A stretch of DNA of 64,000 bases from Pseudosulfitobacter pseudonitzschiae (GCF_900129395.1 NZ_FQVP01000005.1:1-64000), one strand, 5' to 3'. Shown: positions 45,010 through 55,502, numbered from the stretch's first letter. The notes: generated from the letters alone by a model not told the origin. Numbers and translations are program-made.

Positions 45010-45627
45010 ATGCCACATGACCACCATGACCACGATCACGCCCATGCCCTGCTGCCGCCGGACCCTGCTTTGCGGGTCAGGGCGCTGGAGACAATCCTGA
45101 CCGAAAAGGGATTGATTGACCCTGCGGCGCTGGACGAAATCATCGACACCTATGAAAACCGCATCGGTCCGCGCAATGGGGCGCATGTGGTGGCGCGTGC
45201 ATGGTCTGATCCCGCGTTTCGCACCGCCTTGTTGGAGGATGCGACGGCTGTGGTGTCCGAACTGGGCTATTACGGGCGGCAAGGTGAACATATGGTCGCG
45301 GTCGAGAACACGGATGCGGTCCACAACATGGTCGTCTGCACCCTGTGCAGCTGTTATCCGTGGCCGCTGTTGGGCATTCCGCCGGGCTGGTACAAATCCG
45401 ATGCCTATCGCGCCCGCGCAGTGCGCGAGCCGCGCAAAGTGTTGGCCGATTTCGGTGTGACATTGCCCGAAACCACCGCCGTGCGGGTTTGGGATTCGAC
45501 CGCCGAGGTGCGGTATCTGGTGATTCCTCAGCGCCCGGCGGGCACCGAAGGGATGGATGAGGCTGCGCTGATGGATCTGGTCACCCGCGACTCGATGATC
45601 GGCACCGGTCTGGCGTTGAACCCATGA
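45010..45627 (+). CDS. nthA: Cobalt-type nitrile hydratase alpha subunit
   Basis: A 205-residue subunit of nitrile hydratase (nitrile to amide). The metal claw is CTLCSC at C110-C115, and Thr in the second position marks the cobalt rather than iron class. The N-terminus is His/Asp-rich ([12 protein letters not shown]), which could help metal loading. The stop overlaps the nthB ATG by 4 bases. The operon continues with the beta subunit and activator. No amidase or cobalt transporter is adjacent. Confidence 0.94.
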   Translation: MPHDHHDHDHAHALLPPDPALRVRALETILTEKGLIDPAALDEIIDTYENRIGPRNGAHVVARAWSDPAFRTALLEDATAVVSELGYYGRQGEHMVAVENTDAVHNMVVCTLCSCYPWPLLGIPPGWYKSDAYRARAVREPRKVLADFGVTLPETTAVRVWDSTAEVRYLVIPQRPAGTEGMDEAALMDLVTRDSMIGTGLALNP

Positions 45628-46301
45628 CCCGCGTTCATGACATGGGCGGGCGCTTTGGCGACGGCGCGGTCGTGCCAGAACCCGAAACCGAGGTGTTCCA
45701 CGCCGACTGGCATCCGCGCGCGTTGGCGGTGACGCTGGCCTGTGGATCGCTGGGTCAGTGGAACATTGACACCAGCCGTCATGCCCGCGAACGGTTGGCA
45801 CCCAAGGATTACGCAGCCTTCAGCTATTACGAAAAGTGGATGGCGGGGCTGGCCGATATGCTGGTGGAAAAGGGTGTGCTGACGCCCGAGGAACTGGCCA
45901 GCGGTCATGCCATGGGGACGTCGCCACTGGCCGAACGCAAGATGACGGCGGATGCGGTCGCGGGTGTTCTGGCGCGTGGCGGACCAGCGGACCGGCCTGC
46001 TCAGATCGCGCCAAGTTTTGCTGCCGGCGACGCGGTGCGCACGCGGCGGCACGCTGAAAACGCATTCGTTGATGGCGGCCACACCCGCTTGCCGGCCTAT
46101 GCCGCCGGGGCGCAGGGACGTATCGTGCGTCTGCATGGTCACCATGTTCTGCCCGATGCGGCAGCGCACGGGTTGGGCGACCGGCCCGAGCCGCTGTATG
46201 CAGTGGCCTTTCCCGCATCAGAACTTTGGGCGCGTCCCGAGCATCCGCGCGACGAGGTGGTGCTGGACCTGTGGCAAAGCTATCTGGAGCCAGCGAGATG
46301 A
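45624..46301 (+). CDS. nthB: Nitrile hydratase beta subunit
   Basis: A 225-residue subunit of the alpha-beta heterodimer. The family start [13 protein letters not shown] and C-terminal barrel ([20 protein letters not shown]) are clear. It contributes two arginines to the metal claw in the assembled enzyme. It overlaps nthA by 4 bases and the activator gene by 4 bases. Confidence 0.93.
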   Translation: MTRVHDMGGRFGDGAVVPEPETEVFHADWHPRALAVTLACGSLGQWNIDTSRHARERLAPKDYAAFSYYEKWMAGLADMLVEKGVLTPEELASGHAMGTSPLAERKMTADAVAGVLARGGPADRPAQIAPSFAAGDAVRTRRHAENAFVDGGHTRLPAYAAGAQGRIVRLHGHHVLPDAAAHGLGDRPEPLYAVAFPASELWARPEHPRDEVVLDLWQSYLEPAR

Positions 46302-46612
46302 CACGCCCCGAACCGGTGTTCGAGGCGCCCTGGCACGCGCAACTTTTTGCACTGACGGTGCATCTGAATGAAGCGGGCCGCTTTGATTGGCCTGACTGGG
46401 CTGCGCGGTTTTCGGCCACATTGGCTGAACATGGCCTCGCACGGGAGCTAAACGGCGGCGATGACTATTTCGCAGCTTGGCTGGAAACGCTGGAAGCGCT
46501 GCTGGCCGAAAAAGGCTGGGCCGAAGCCACCGCCGTCGCCGAAATGCGCGATGCGTGGGAGGCGGCCTATCTGCGTACGCCACACGGTGATCCGGTGACG
46601 CTGGACGGCTGA
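46298..46612 (+). CDS. Nitrile hydratase activator/accessory protein
   Basis: A 104-residue protein of the nitrile hydratase accessory family (14K-type), which helps incorporate cobalt into the alpha subunit. FEAPWHAQLFALTVHLNEAG is diagnostic and resembles part of the beta subunit, from which the family derives. The ATG overlaps the nthB stop (ATGA); a longer frame from 46226 runs inside nthB. Confidence 0.9.
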   Translation: MTRPEPVFEAPWHAQLFALTVHLNEAGRFDWPDWAARFSATLAEHGLARELNGGDDYFAAWLETLEALLAEKGWAEATAVAEMRDAWEAAYLRTPHGDPVTLDG

Positions 46613-46614
46613 TC

Positions 46615-47010
46615 CTATTCGTCGATGTCGTCCACATCGGCCTGACCGGACAGGCGGCGGCGCACCAGGCTCCACGACAGGCCAATGCCCAGAACCGCAC
46701 TGAGCGCCAGCAATCCCAGCCAGGTGTTGACGTTGGTGTTTTCCAGGCTCAGCAAGTTCAAATCATAGAGCACCCACAGCCCCGATCCCATCACCGCAAG
46801 CACCAGCGCCATTCCGAACCCACCGATGGAACGCAGCGTTGCACGCAAATAGATGATGTAGCCGATCAACAACAAAAGCCCTACCAGCACCGCGATCGAC
46901 AGGTTCTTAGAACCATAGTCACGCGCCCACCGCACATAGTTGAACTCGGTCGGATTGTAGGTCAGGGCCAGCAGCACAAAAGCCGCCAGCCAGCGCAGGA
47001 TAAAGCCCAT
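46615..47010 (-). CDS. DUF6524-like membrane protein
   Basis: A 131-residue inner-membrane protein with four helices (for example FILRWLAAFVLLALTYNPT and LVGLLLLIGYIIYLRATL) and a charged C-terminus (VDDIDE). I recognise it as DUF6524 from memory of Rhodobacterales proteomes. Function unknown. The ATG at 47010 has GGAG upstream; the residues before it (to 47049) are not signal-like. Confidence 0.78.
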   Translation of the reverse strand: MGFILRWLAAFVLLALTYNPTEFNYVRWARDYGSKNLSIAVLVGLLLLIGYIIYLRATLRSIGGFGMALVLAVMGSGLWVLYDLNLLSLENTNVNTWLGLLALSAVLGIGLSWSLVRRRLSGQADVDDIDE

Positions 47011-47197
47011 CGCGGTCTCCGGTGTCTGGTTTCCACAGGAATTGCCCAAAACCGTCCCTTGTGTAAAGGGTGTTGGGTCAACATCATTTATCCAGAGTTA
47101 ATTGCAGATATGCGGGTCTGGGTTTCAGTTTGTGGTTTCGCGCATGTGTCTGGCGGACTATACCGACTCCGGTTTGCAAACATAAAGGACCTGCATC

Positions 47198-48490
47198 ATG
47201 GCCAATGTCGTCGTTGTCGGCGCCCAATGGGGTGACGAAGGAAAAGGCAAAATCGTCGATTGGCTCAGCGAGCGCGCCGACGTGATTGCACGCTTCCAGG
47301 GCGGGCATAATGCAGGTCACACGCTGGTGGTCGACGGGACAGTGTACAAATTGCATGCGCTGCCTTCGGGCGTGGTGCGCGGCGGGAAACTGTCCGTGAT
47401 CGGCAACGGTGTGGTGCTGGACCCCTGGCATTTGGTCAAGGAGATCGCAGGCATCCGCGAGCAAGGTGTAACCATCACCCCCGAAACGCTGATGATCGCC
47501 GAGAACACGCCGCTGATCCTGCCGTTCCACGGTGAACTGGACCGCGCACGCGAAGGTCAGAATTCGGTCGCCAAGATTGGCACCACAGGGCGCGGCATCG
47601 GTCCGTGCTACGAGGACAAAGTGGGCCGCCGCGTGATCCGCGTGGCTGATCTGGCGGATAACGCGACGCTGGAACTGCGGGTGGACCGTGCGCTGGTGCA
47701 CCACAACGCGTTGCGTGCGGGATTGGGGCTGGAGCCGGTGGACCGCGCCGACCTGCTGTCGCAACTGCGCGAGATTGCACCGCAAATCCTGCCCTTCGCC
47801 GCTCCGGTCTGGAAAGTGCTGAACGAAAAGCGCAAGGCGGGCAAACGCATCCTGTTCGAAGGGGCGCAAGGCGCGCTTCTCGACATCGATTTTGGCACCT
47901 ATCCCTTTGTGACCTCGTCCAACGTGATCGCAGGGCAGGCGGCCACGGGGACCGGCATGGGCCCCGGTGCGATCAATTACGTGCTGGGCATCGTCAAAGC
48001 GTACACCACCCGCGTCGGCGAAGGCCCGTTCCCGACAGAACTGCTGGATGAAGATGGCCAGCGTCTGGGCGAGCGGGGCCACGAATTCGGCACCACCACG
48101 GGCCGCAAGCGCCGCTGTGGCTGGTTCGATGCCTGCCTGGTGCGCCAGACCTGTGCCACCAGCGGCGTTGACGGCATTTCGCTGACCAAGCTGGACGTGC
48201 TGGACGGTTTCGAAACGCTGAAAATCTGCGTGGGCTACGAGTTGGACGGCGAACGGATGGACTACCTGCCCACCGCCGCCGACCAACAGGCGCGCTGCAC
48301 ACCAATCTACGAGGAAATGCCGGGCTGGTCGGAATCGACCGAAGGCGCGCGCAGCTGGGCCGATCTGCCCGCCGAGGCGATCAAATACGTGCGCCGTGTC
48401 GAAGAGCTGATCGAATGCCCGGTGGCCTTGCTGTCCACCTCGCCCGAGCGCGAGGACACGATCCTGGTGCGTGATCCTTTTGCGGATTAA
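47198..48490 (+). CDS. purA: Adenylosuccinate synthetase
   Basis: A 430-residue GTP-dependent enzyme of AMP biosynthesis joining IMP and aspartate. [16 protein letters not shown] is the P-loop-like active site, [15 protein letters not shown] and the [14 protein letters not shown] motif follow, and the C-terminus has STSPERED. The length matches the family. It heads a short cluster with DUF2842 and a VOC protein. Confidence 0.97.
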   Translation: MANVVVVGAQWGDEGKGKIVDWLSERADVIARFQGGHNAGHTLVVDGTVYKLHALPSGVVRGGKLSVIGNGVVLDPWHLVKEIAGIREQGVTITPETLMIAENTPLILPFHGELDRAREGQNSVAKIGTTGRGIGPCYEDKVGRRVIRVADLADNATLELRVDRALVHHNALRAGLGLEPVDRADLLSQLREIAPQILPFAAPVWKVLNEKRKAGKRILFEGAQGALLDIDFGTYPFVTSSNVIAGQAATGTGMGPGAINYVLGIVKAYTTRVGEGPFPTELLDEDGQRLGERGHEFGTTTGRKRRCGWFDACLVRQTCATSGVDGISLTKLDVLDGFETLKICVGYELDGERMDYLPTAADQQARCTPIYEEMPGWSESTEGARSWADLPAEAIKYVRRVEELIECPVALLSTSPEREDTILVRDPFAD

Positions 48491-48499
48491 GGGGGCGAT

Positions 48500-48733
48500 A
48501 TGGCGCTAAGCTACAAAGCACGGCGGCGCTGGTCGCTGATCATCCTGCTGGTGGGGCTGCCGCTCTATGTGATCCTTGCGGTCAACATTGTGGCGCTGTT
48601 CGACCGGCCGTCGATCTGGGTCGAACTGCTGGTTTATGTGGGGCTTGGCGTCTTGTGGGCCTTCCCGCTCAAGGCCGTGTTCAAGGGGGTCGGGCAACCG
48701 GACCCCGACGCGGACCACGGCAGGGGCGACTGA
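48500..48733 (+). CDS. DUF2842 small membrane protein
   Basis: A 77-residue protein with two membrane helices (SLIILLVGLPLYVILAVNIV and VELLVYVGLGVLWAFPLKAV). The sequence YKARRRW at the N-terminus and FKGVGQPDPD at the end are typical of DUF2842, common in alphaproteobacteria. Function unknown. It follows purA by 9 bases and its stop overlaps the VOC start. Confidence 0.88.
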   Translation: MALSYKARRRWSLIILLVGLPLYVILAVNIVALFDRPSIWVELLVYVGLGVLWAFPLKAVFKGVGQPDPDADHGRGD

Positions 48734-49104
48734 TGCAGGCGGCAGCGCCGATCCCGATCCTGCGCAGCTTTGACGAAGCCAAGGCGCGGGAATTCTACGT
48801 GGATTTCCTGGGGTTCGAGGTGGTGTTCGAGCACCGCTTTGCGCCCGACCTGCCGTTGTACATGAGCCTGCGCATGGGCGACTGCGAAGTGCACCTGTCC
48901 GAACATCATGGCGATGCAGCACCGGGTGCCGCGCTGCGCATCGGATTGCCGGATGTGGCGGCCTATGCCGCAGCACTGTGCGCCAAGAATTATGGTTTTG
49001 CCCGCCCGGGCGTCCAGCGGCAGCCTTATGGAATGGACGATATGAGCGTGGCCGATCCCTTCGGCAACCGCCTGATCTTTTGCACCCCCGTGCCGGACAG
49101 CTGA
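48733..49104 (+). CDS. VOC-family glyoxalase/bleomycin-resistance-like protein
   Basis: A 123-residue VOC protein. ILRSFDEAKAREFYVDFLGF, the His-containing VHLSEHHGD strand and MSVADPFGNRLIFCTP match the glyoxalase superfamily protein type. There is no evidence of which small molecule it binds. ATG 48733 overlaps the DUF2842 stop (TGATG). Confidence 0.87.
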   Translation: MQAAAPIPILRSFDEAKAREFYVDFLGFEVVFEHRFAPDLPLYMSLRMGDCEVHLSEHHGDAAPGAALRIGLPDVAAYAAALCAKNYGFARPGVQRQPYGMDDMSVADPFGNRLIFCTPVPDS

Positions 49105-49116
49105 CCCCAAATGCCA

Positions 49117-49144
49117 AAACGGCGGCCCCCCAGGCCCGCCGTTT
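49117..49144. terminator. Bidirectional terminator between convergent genes
   Basis: Stem AAACGGCGG / CCGCCGTTT with a 10-base loop lies between the VOC gene and the minus-strand acidic-protein gene. Short A and T ends suit both directions. Confidence 0.7.
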
Positions 49145-49166
49145 CAGTCTCTTTCAGCTGTGGCAG

Positions 49167-51305
49167 TCAGCCTGCGGCGCGTTGGTCGGGGCGGAACCCG
49201 ATATCGCCCGAGACAGCAAAGCGCCCGCCTTTGATCTTTTCGATCTTCCCGGCCCGGAGCAGTTGGCCAAAGGAACGCAGGCCGTCTTCGCGGCTAAAGT
49301 CGGTGCCGATCACCTGACGCACCTTGGTCATCAGCTGCGGACGCGAGAACTGGTCACGTTCTTCCACAAAAGCCAGGTAGGCGGCGGCGGCCTCCAACAG
49401 GTCGGGCAATTCATGCGCGCCCATGTCTTCGGCGAATTCGGCAAAGCTGTTTGTGGTGCTGCTGGTGTCCACAACGGCAACGGGCTGTTCCACGCGGCGC
49501 GGGCGCACCGGGGTGGTCAAGGCGGCCGGTTGAACGGCGTCAACACGCTGTTCGGCCACCAGTTTCAACGGCGCGGGGCGTTGCGTGTCAGGGCGACGGT
49601 CGCGGCCTGCGCCACGCAGTTCGGGACGGCGCGGTTTGACCACGTCGGCCAGGTCGGTCTGATAGGCGCGCACTTCCAGCGCATCCTCGGCCAGTTTGTC
49701 GCCGACAATACCATCGTCCGAATTCTTCGCAGCCACAGCCGCCCGCAGGTGGGCGAAGGCATCGCGGCGGCGCGCGCTTTCGGGTTCACCCATTTCGGCG
49801 TCGGTCTTGGCCATCAGGCGGGCCACATCACTGTCGTCTGCGGCGTCTTCCAGCTTGGCCGCAGCGGCACGGGCCACGTGGGCGGCGCGGGCTGCCTCGT
49901 CCTCGTCGGCTTCATCCTCGATCAGGCCTGCTTCGACATCGGCCAGTTCGCGCAACAGGGCGTCTTCATCCTCCTCCGAAAGCGAGGAGGTCTTGGCCGT
50001 CGCAGCGGGGGCGCTCAGGTCGTCCTCATCGTCGGCCATCTCTTCAAGATTGCCCTGCGCGATGGCGGCTTCCAGATCGGCGCGCTTGACCTTGACGATA
50101 CGGGTGATGCGCGGGGCAGGGGCAGCGGCGTCTTCTGCGCTGTCCTCGTCCTCGACGATCATGATCTCTTCGTCGTCGTCATCCCCATCATCGCTGTCGT
50201 CAAAGAGGTTCATGTCGTCGGCGTCCGTATCGTCGCCGGACATGACCTGGTCTTCCGCGTCCTCTTCCGGGGATTCGCCGTCCAGACGGGCCAGGATCGC
50301 CGCCACGTCGCCGTCGTCCTCATCTTCGGCCACGGTCATGGTGTCGTCTTCGTCCAACGCGGCGCTTGCTTCGGCTGCGGCTTCGGCGATCACCTCTGAC
50401 GCGGTGCTTTCACGGGCCGCGTCCTGCGCGTCATCTTCGTCCTGCGCCATCATTGCGTTCATCAGCGCATCGTCTTCAGCGGTTTGCGCGTCTTCGTCTT
50501 CGAAAGCGTCGTCTTCAAAATTCTCGTCCGCGTGGATGGCGTCGGACAGCAGTTCCTCGGCGTGTTCATCCTCGGAATAGTCGTCGTCCAGATCCTCGTC
50601 GTCAGCTTGCGACACCACGGCACGGATACGCTCAAGTTTGGCGGCGATGCTGTCGGCATGGGGGATCACGCGGTCGCGGGGTGTGCTTTCGACGGTTTCG
50701 GCCACGGCCATCGCGGCCTGTTCGTCTTCCTCGGCGTCAGCTTCTGCGGTGTCCCCGGTCGCGTCGGCAAAGAAGGCCTCGGCGGCGCTGTCTTCAAGGG
50801 GCTCTTCCACGGCCTGTGCGTCGGGCGCTGTGTGCAGCATGTCGCCTGCTTTGGCGTGGTCAAAAGCGTCGTCGATATCGTCACCCTGTTGGGTGTCCGC
50901 AACCGTGTTGTCGTCCTGCAGCTGGACCTCATCGGTTTCCGGGACCATGTCGGGGGCGACGTCTGGGGTGGCTTCAGTTTCTTTTGGTGCAGCCGGGGCA
51001 ACAGGTGCAGCAGCGGCCGGTGCGGCTTGTTCCGCAGGTGCCGCTTCGGGTGCGGTGGCACTCAGGAAAATGCGGCCCTCGTTCATGCGCGCCTCGACGC
51101 GGCGGGCGATCTCGCGCTCTGCGATACGTGCCAGCATCTCGGCGTCGGGTTGCGGGGGTTCAGCACCAAAGTAACGGTCATCGCTGGCCAAATCGCGGAA
51201 ATACTCCGCAATGGCTTTCATTGTGTGGAAAGAATCGTCAAACCCTTCCAACGTGCACGAGAAGGTGCCGTAGGAGACCGTTAAAATTTTATTGTTACTG
51301 ATCAT
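49167..51305 (-). CDS. Large acidic protein of Rhodobacterales, function unknown
   Basis: A 712-residue protein. The N-terminal 70 residues (ISNNKILTVSYGTFSCTLEG, then FDDSFHTMKAIAEYFRDLAS) are ordered and conserved in the group. The middle (about 90-450) is very acidic, rich in Asp, Glu and Ala with few aromatics, and likely disordered. The last 120 residues are basic and folded, with SFAEFAEDMGAHELPDLLEA and FSRPQLMTKVRQV. Such proteins are sometimes annotated as CheA-like, but no kinase or HPt motif is seen. A nucleoid or RNA-polymerase-associated role is only a guess. Confidence 0.75.
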   Translation of the reverse strand: MISNNKILTVSYGTFSCTLEGFDDSFHTMKAIAEYFRDLASDDRYFGAEPPQPDAEMLARIAEREIARRVEARMNEGRIFLSATAPEAAPAEQAAPAAAAPVAPAAPKETEATPDVAPDMVPETDEVQLQDDNTVADTQQGDDIDDAFDHAKAGDMLHTAPDAQAVEEPLEDSAAEAFFADATGDTAEADAEEDEQAAMAVAETVESTPRDRVIPHADSIAAKLERIRAVVSQADDEDLDDDYSEDEHAEELLSDAIHADENFEDDAFEDEDAQTAEDDALMNAMMAQDEDDAQDAARESTASEVIAEAAAEASAALDEDDTMTVAEDEDDGDVAAILARLDGESPEEDAEDQVMSGDDTDADDMNLFDDSDDGDDDDEEIMIVEDEDSAEDAAAPAPRITRIVKVKRADLEAAIAQGNLEEMADDEDDLSAPAATAKTSSLSEEDEDALLRELADVEAGLIEDEADEDEAARAAHVARAAAAKLEDAADDSDVARLMAKTDAEMGEPESARRRDAFAHLRAAVAAKNSDDGIVGDKLAEDALEVRAYQTDLADVVKPRRPELRGAGRDRRPDTQRPAPLKLVAEQRVDAVQPAALTTPVRPRRVEQPVAVVDTSSTTNSFAEFAEDMGAHELPDLLEAAAAYLAFVEERDQFSRPQLMTKVRQVIGTDFSREDGLRSFGQLLRAGKIEKIKGGRFAVSGDIGFRPDQRAAG

Positions 51306-51438
51306 AATAGGCGTCCTCTGCGGTGCTGCAGGCTTGGGTATTGTTGAATGGCGCGGCCAAACAAGCCCGAATCTGTGCCCGGCACGGTATCATTTTAAGG
51401 CGACTTTGTGACTTGTTTCCAAATATGAGGCTAATACC

Positions 51439-52098
51439 GTGAAAGATGGCGTGATCGTTGAAAGTGCTGTGCCGGTGACATTGATCGGCGGCGGCGCAGG
51501 CAACCCCGCTGATGTGGCTTTCTCACGCGCGCTTGCCCCGGTCTGCGTGGCCGCTGATGGTGGCGCCATGCTGGCCCTTGAGGCGGGCGTCATGCCCGAT
51601 GCAGTGATCGGCGATTTCGACAGTTTGCCCGAGGATATTCGTGCCCGGATTCCCCCGAAACAGCTTTATCACATTTCGGAACAGTCCAGCACCGATTTCG
51701 ACAAGGCATTGCGCAATATTGCGGCACCTTTGGTGATTGCTGTCGGTTTTACAGGGGAACGGCTGGATCATCAACTGGCGGCTTTTCACGTGCTGGCCGC
51801 CCACAACGCGCGGCCTTGTATCATGCTGGGGGCGACCGAAGTGATCTTTCACTGCCCCGCCCAGGTGGATTTGCCCGTGGCTGAGGGCGATGTCGTATCA
51901 TTGTTTCCGATGCAGAAAGTGTCGGGACGATCGACCGGGTTGGAATGGCCGATTGACGGGTTGGATTTTGACCCGATGCGCCTGATCGGCACGTCGAACC
52001 GCGCCACGGGAGCGGTTCAATTGTGGATGGACGGGCCAGGGATGCTGTGCATCGCGCCACGGCGCATTCTGCCGGAACTGGTTCAGGCACTGATCTAG
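51439..52098 (+). CDS. thiN: Thiamine diphosphokinase
   Basis: A 219-residue enzyme converting thiamine to thiamine diphosphate. Motifs are VAADGGAMLAL, GDFDSLPEDI and STDFDKALRN, which form the active site. FTGERLDHQLAAF is the typical domain end. The start is GTG at 51439 with AGG about 9 bases upstream. Its stop overlaps the end of the convergent transporter gene. Confidence 0.93.
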   Translation: MKDGVIVESAVPVTLIGGGAGNPADVAFSRALAPVCVAADGGAMLALEAGVMPDAVIGDFDSLPEDIRARIPPKQLYHISEQSSTDFDKALRNIAAPLVIAVGFTGERLDHQLAAFHVLAAHNARPCIMLGATEVIFHCPAQVDLPVAEGDVVSLFPMQKVSGRSTGLEWPIDGLDFDPMRLIGTSNRATGAVQLWMDGPGMLCIAPRRILPELVQALI

Positions 52099-53009
52099 GC
52101 GATCGGCGGCACCCGCATCTGCCGCCGCGCGACGCTGTGTTCGCGCAGCACCACGTAAAGACCCGCAGCGATTGTTATCACGATGCCGACCGTCGCCAGC
52201 CCGTTGGGCAGATCGCGGAACACCACGTATCCGATGGCCGTGGCAAAAGGGATCTCAAGGTATTGCATCGGCGCCAGCGTCGCCGAGGGCGCAAAGCGCA
52301 GCGACCATGTCATCATCAGGTGCGCCAATGTCCCGAACAGGCCGATGCCGATCAGCAACAACGCCTCGCGTCCGTCGGGCATGCGCATTGCCAGCCCCGC
52401 GACATCATCCGAGAATAGCCATAACAGCGGCGACATGATCGCAATTGCCATGGCACCCGACACCATTTGCAGGCCGACGGGGTCCGTTTCCTTGGCGATC
52501 TGACGAGTCACCAGCATGAACAGGGCAAAGGTCACCGCCACGAACAGGGGCCACAGTGCGGGCCACCCAACATTGGCAAAGCTGGGCTGCACCACCAGCA
52601 TGGTCCCGCAAAAGCCGACGGCACAGGCGATCAGGCGGCGGGGCCCGACCTCTTCGCCCAGAACGAATTTGCCCAAAAGCAACATGATGAACGGCATGAC
52701 AAAGGCAATCGCCACCGCATCGGCCAGGGGCAGATAGCGCAGGGCGGTGAACATGCCCCCGATGCCAGCAATGTGCAGCAACGTGCGGATGAACGTCAGC
52801 CGCAGCACGCGACCGCGCATTTTCCAGTGTCGTCCGGTCAGCCAGACCAGCGGGATCAGCACCAGCACCTGCACCAGAAAGCGGCACCACAGAAGCTGGC
52901 CCAGTGACAGCGACTGGCCAATGACCTTGGCCAACGAGTCGCCCATAGGCGCCACGATGCAAAAGCCGAGCATCAGCATGATGCCTAAGAGGGGACGGTC
53001 CTGATCCAT
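52095..53009 (-). CDS. DMT/EamA-family transporter
   Basis: A 304-residue inner-membrane protein with about ten helices in two EamA repeats ([20 protein letters not shown] in the first, and [20 protein letters not shown] in the second). The substrate is unknown; members export amino acids or metabolites. Two His-rich or catalytic motifs are absent, as expected for this transporter type. Confidence 0.9.
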   Translation of the reverse strand: MDQDRPLLGIMLMLGFCIVAPMGDSLAKVIGQSLSLGQLLWCRFLVQVLVLIPLVWLTGRHWKMRGRVLRLTFIRTLLHIAGIGGMFTALRYLPLADAVAIAFVMPFIMLLLGKFVLGEEVGPRRLIACAVGFCGTMLVVQPSFANVGWPALWPLFVAVTFALFMLVTRQIAKETDPVGLQMVSGAMAIAIMSPLLWLFSDDVAGLAMRMPDGREALLLIGIGLFGTLAHLMMTWSLRFAPSATLAPMQYLEIPFATAIGYVVFRDLPNGLATVGIVITIAAGLYVVLREHSVARRQMRVPPIA

Positions 53010-53062
53010 GGCGGCACGCTAAGTCCGGCATTCGGGATTGGCAATTGCCGGTGCGCAAAATG

Positions 53063-54436
53063 TCAGCAGTTCGGGACGTTGACCGCCAGTCCGCCCAGAG
53101 AGGTTTCCTTGTACTTCTCGGACATGTCCGCACCGGTCTGGCGCATGGTCTCGATGCACGCGTCCAGCGGCACCAGATGGGTGCCGTCACCGCGCAGGGC
53201 CAGCGACGCGGCGCTGACCGCCTTGATCGCGCCCAGCCCGTTGCGCTCGATACAAGGCACCTGCACCAGCCCTTTGACCGGATCGCAGGTCATGCCCAGA
53301 TGATGCTCCAGCGCGATCTCGGCGGCATTTTCGACCTGTTCCGGCGTGCCGCCCATCACCGCGCAGAGGGCGGCGGCAGACATGGCAGCGGCGCTGCCGA
53401 CCTCGGCCTGACAGCCCGCTTCGGCGCCCGAGATCGAGGCGTTGTATTTCACCAGCCCACCGATGGCGGCAGCGGTCAGCAGAAAATCCTCGACATGTTT
53501 CTCGGACGCGCCCGGTACATGGTCGAGGTAATAGCGCAGCGTCGCAGGCAACACGCCAGCCGCGCCATTGGTGGGGGCGGTGACAACCTGACCACCGGCG
53601 GCGTTTTCCTCGTTCACCGCCATGGCATAGACGCTCATCCAGTCGTTGATCGTGTGCGGGGCCTGTTGGTTCATCCCGCGCTCGGCCTGCAACGCATCAT
53701 GGATCGCCTTGGCGCGGCGCTTGACCTGCAAGCCGCCGGGCAGGATGCCGTCGGTGTTCAGCCCCCGGTCGATACAATCGTTCATCACCTGCCACAGCCG
53801 TGCCGTGCCGCGTTTCAGGTTGTCGGCCCCGCCACGCGATTCCTCGTTGGCACGTTTCATGCCCGCGATTGTCTTGCCCGAGGCGTGGGCCATCTCCAGC
53901 ATTTCCTTGGCGGATTTGAAGGGAAACGGGACCGGCGCGCCCTCATCCGTGTCCTTGCCCGCGGCCAGTTCCTCTTCGGTCATCACGAAGCCGCCGCCGA
54001 TGGAATAGAACACCTGCCGCAATGTGACGTCGCCCTGGGCATCGGTGGCCATCAGGATCATGCCGTTGGCGTGACCCTTTAACTGGGTGTCATAGTCGAA
54101 TGCCAGATCACGCTTGGGATCGAACTTCAGCGGCGGCAAGCCCTCGGGGTGCAGCAGGTGCGTGCTGTCCAGATCGGCCAGCACCGCCTCGGCCTTGTCG
54201 TTGTCATAGGTGTCGGGGACAAACCCCGCGAGGCCCAGAATGGTGGCACGGTCGGTGGCGTGGCCGACGCCGGTGAAGGCCAGCGAGCCATGCAGCGACG
54301 CGCGCACACCGGCAAAATGGAAGGGCGAAGCGCGCATCATGTCCAGAAACCGCGCGGCGGCGACCATGGGCCCCATCGTGTGGGAGGACGAGGGGCCAAT
54401 CCCCACTTTGAACATTTCGAAGACAGACAGGAACAT
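53063..54436 (-). CDS. sdaA: L-serine ammonia-lyase
   Basis: A 457-residue iron-sulfur serine dehydratase making pyruvate and ammonia from serine. The N-terminal domain starts [20 protein letters not shown]. The 4Fe-4S cysteines are in [18 protein letters not shown] and QVPCIERN. It is the single-chain form. It begins right after the GST stop, so the two may be co-transcribed. Confidence 0.96.
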   Translation of the reverse strand: MFLSVFEMFKVGIGPSSSHTMGPMVAAARFLDMMRASPFHFAGVRASLHGSLAFTGVGHATDRATILGLAGFVPDTYDNDKAEAVLADLDSTHLLHPEGLPPLKFDPKRDLAFDYDTQLKGHANGMILMATDAQGDVTLRQVFYSIGGGFVMTEEELAAGKDTDEGAPVPFPFKSAKEMLEMAHASGKTIAGMKRANEESRGGADNLKRGTARLWQVMNDCIDRGLNTDGILPGGLQVKRRAKAIHDALQAERGMNQQAPHTINDWMSVYAMAVNEENAAGGQVVTAPTNGAAGVLPATLRYYLDHVPGASEKHVEDFLLTAAAIGGLVKYNASISGAEAGCQAEVGSAAAMSAAALCAVMGGTPEQVENAAEIALEHHLGMTCDPVKGLVQVPCIERNGLGAIKAVSAASLALRGDGTHLVPLDACIETMRQTGADMSEKYKETSLGGLAVNVPNC

Positions 54437-55126
54437 TCAGGTGGCACTTCCATATGGTGGGGTGGGCGCGCGGGGCGCGGTGAAGGGCGTGTTGCCCAGA
54501 CCTTCGGCACGCTCCAGCGTGGCACAGGCGGGCAGGGTCTCGACGCGCGCACAGGTGGCGTGCAGGGCGGGATAAGCGGACAGGTCGAACCAGCCGCGAT
54601 CGGTGTCCTCAGGATAAAGGGCACACCAGCGCAGGCAACCCGCGATGTAGAAATCCAGCACAGTCGGTGCGGATGCTTGCCAGTCGGCGGCAGCATCGTC
54701 CAGCCTGTGCAGCTGGCCCACGATCTGTGTTTGCATGTGGCGGCGCAGGCGCGCCTGGTCGCGGCGGTCCGTGCCTGTGTATTTCTCGGGATAGAATGTC
54801 ATGCGCAGGGCAGGGTGCAGGGTGTTGGCGACAAAAAACAGCCATTTCAGCCAGTTGCCACGTTGCGCGTCCTCGGGTGCAGGGCCAAGCCCGCCGTGGG
54901 TGTCGGCCAGCCACAGCACGATCGCACCTGTTTCGAACAGAACGCCATGCGGCGTTTCCAATGCGGGGATCAGCCCGTTGGGATTCAGCGCGCGATAGGC
55001 TGCTGTCTCCTGCGCACGGGTTGAACGGTCCACCAGCCGCGCCTCGTAGGGCAGGCCGGCATGGTCCAGCGCCAACCGCACGATCAGCGACGCATTGTCC
55101 GGGGCAAAGTGCAGCACATAGGTCAT
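54437..55126 (-). CDS. Glutathione S-transferase
   Basis: A 229-residue GST with a thioredoxin-like N-terminal domain (YVLHFAPDNASLIVRLALDH) and a helical C-terminal domain. SLI plus the cis-Pro in GLIPALETPHG fit glutathione binding. Candidate ATGs are 55126 and 55138; the former matches family N-termini (TYVLHFAPDN). The gene precedes sdaA with no gap. Confidence 0.88.
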   Translation of the reverse strand: MTYVLHFAPDNASLIVRLALDHAGLPYEARLVDRSTRAQETAAYRALNPNGLIPALETPHGVLFETGAIVLWLADTHGGLGPAPEDAQRGNWLKWLFFVANTLHPALRMTFYPEKYTGTDRRDQARLRRHMQTQIVGQLHRLDDAAADWQASAPTVLDFYIAGCLRWCALYPEDTDRGWFDLSAYPALHATCARVETLPACATLERAEGLGNTPFTAPRAPTPPYGSAT

Positions 55127-55502
55127 GGCCGCAGACATAGCGCCCGCGCGGCACAACATGCACGCCATTTGCGACGTATCATCAGCGAAAGCTGACGCGG
55201 GTGACCGGGGCAGGGCGACGGGATGCCGTCACGCCGGTCTATTCGCAGGAACAGCGTGGATGAGGCCCCTTCAAGGGTGCTCTGGCAGGCCCTGAGGCGC
55301 AGGAGGTCTTTGGCAGCCGACTGTGCCTTTGAACTCTGCCTTGGGTTGCAGCTTGCCGTATTGGATCACAATAAGGCCATAACTTTACACAATACTTTCT
55401 TATTTTTTCCCAAAGTCGCGGCCACTTTCGGGGCGGCCTTTCAGGGATGCCCACGCAGGTGCTGCAAGGATTGGCCTTTTGTAAACCAATGGAGCCAGGC
55501 AC
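55127..55502 (+). other. Intergenic region upstream of the Hint-domain gene
   Basis: This 376-base stretch has no gene I can support. From about 55355 to 55400 it is AT-rich (ACAATAAGGCCATAACTTTA and a TTATTTTTT run), the likeliest promoter or leader for the Hint gene. A 104-codon frame through it (55223-55537) has no family features. Confidence 0.5.

Noticed and set aside
49696-50580. Ser/Ala-rich plus-strand frame opposite the acidic protein
   Set aside because: It is the complement of Asp/Glu/Ala codons and has no independent support.
49900-51060. Apparent tandem repeats of GTCGTC/ATC triplets
   Set aside because: They are the reverse complement of Asp/Glu-rich codons in the acidic protein, not a true repeat array or CRISPR.
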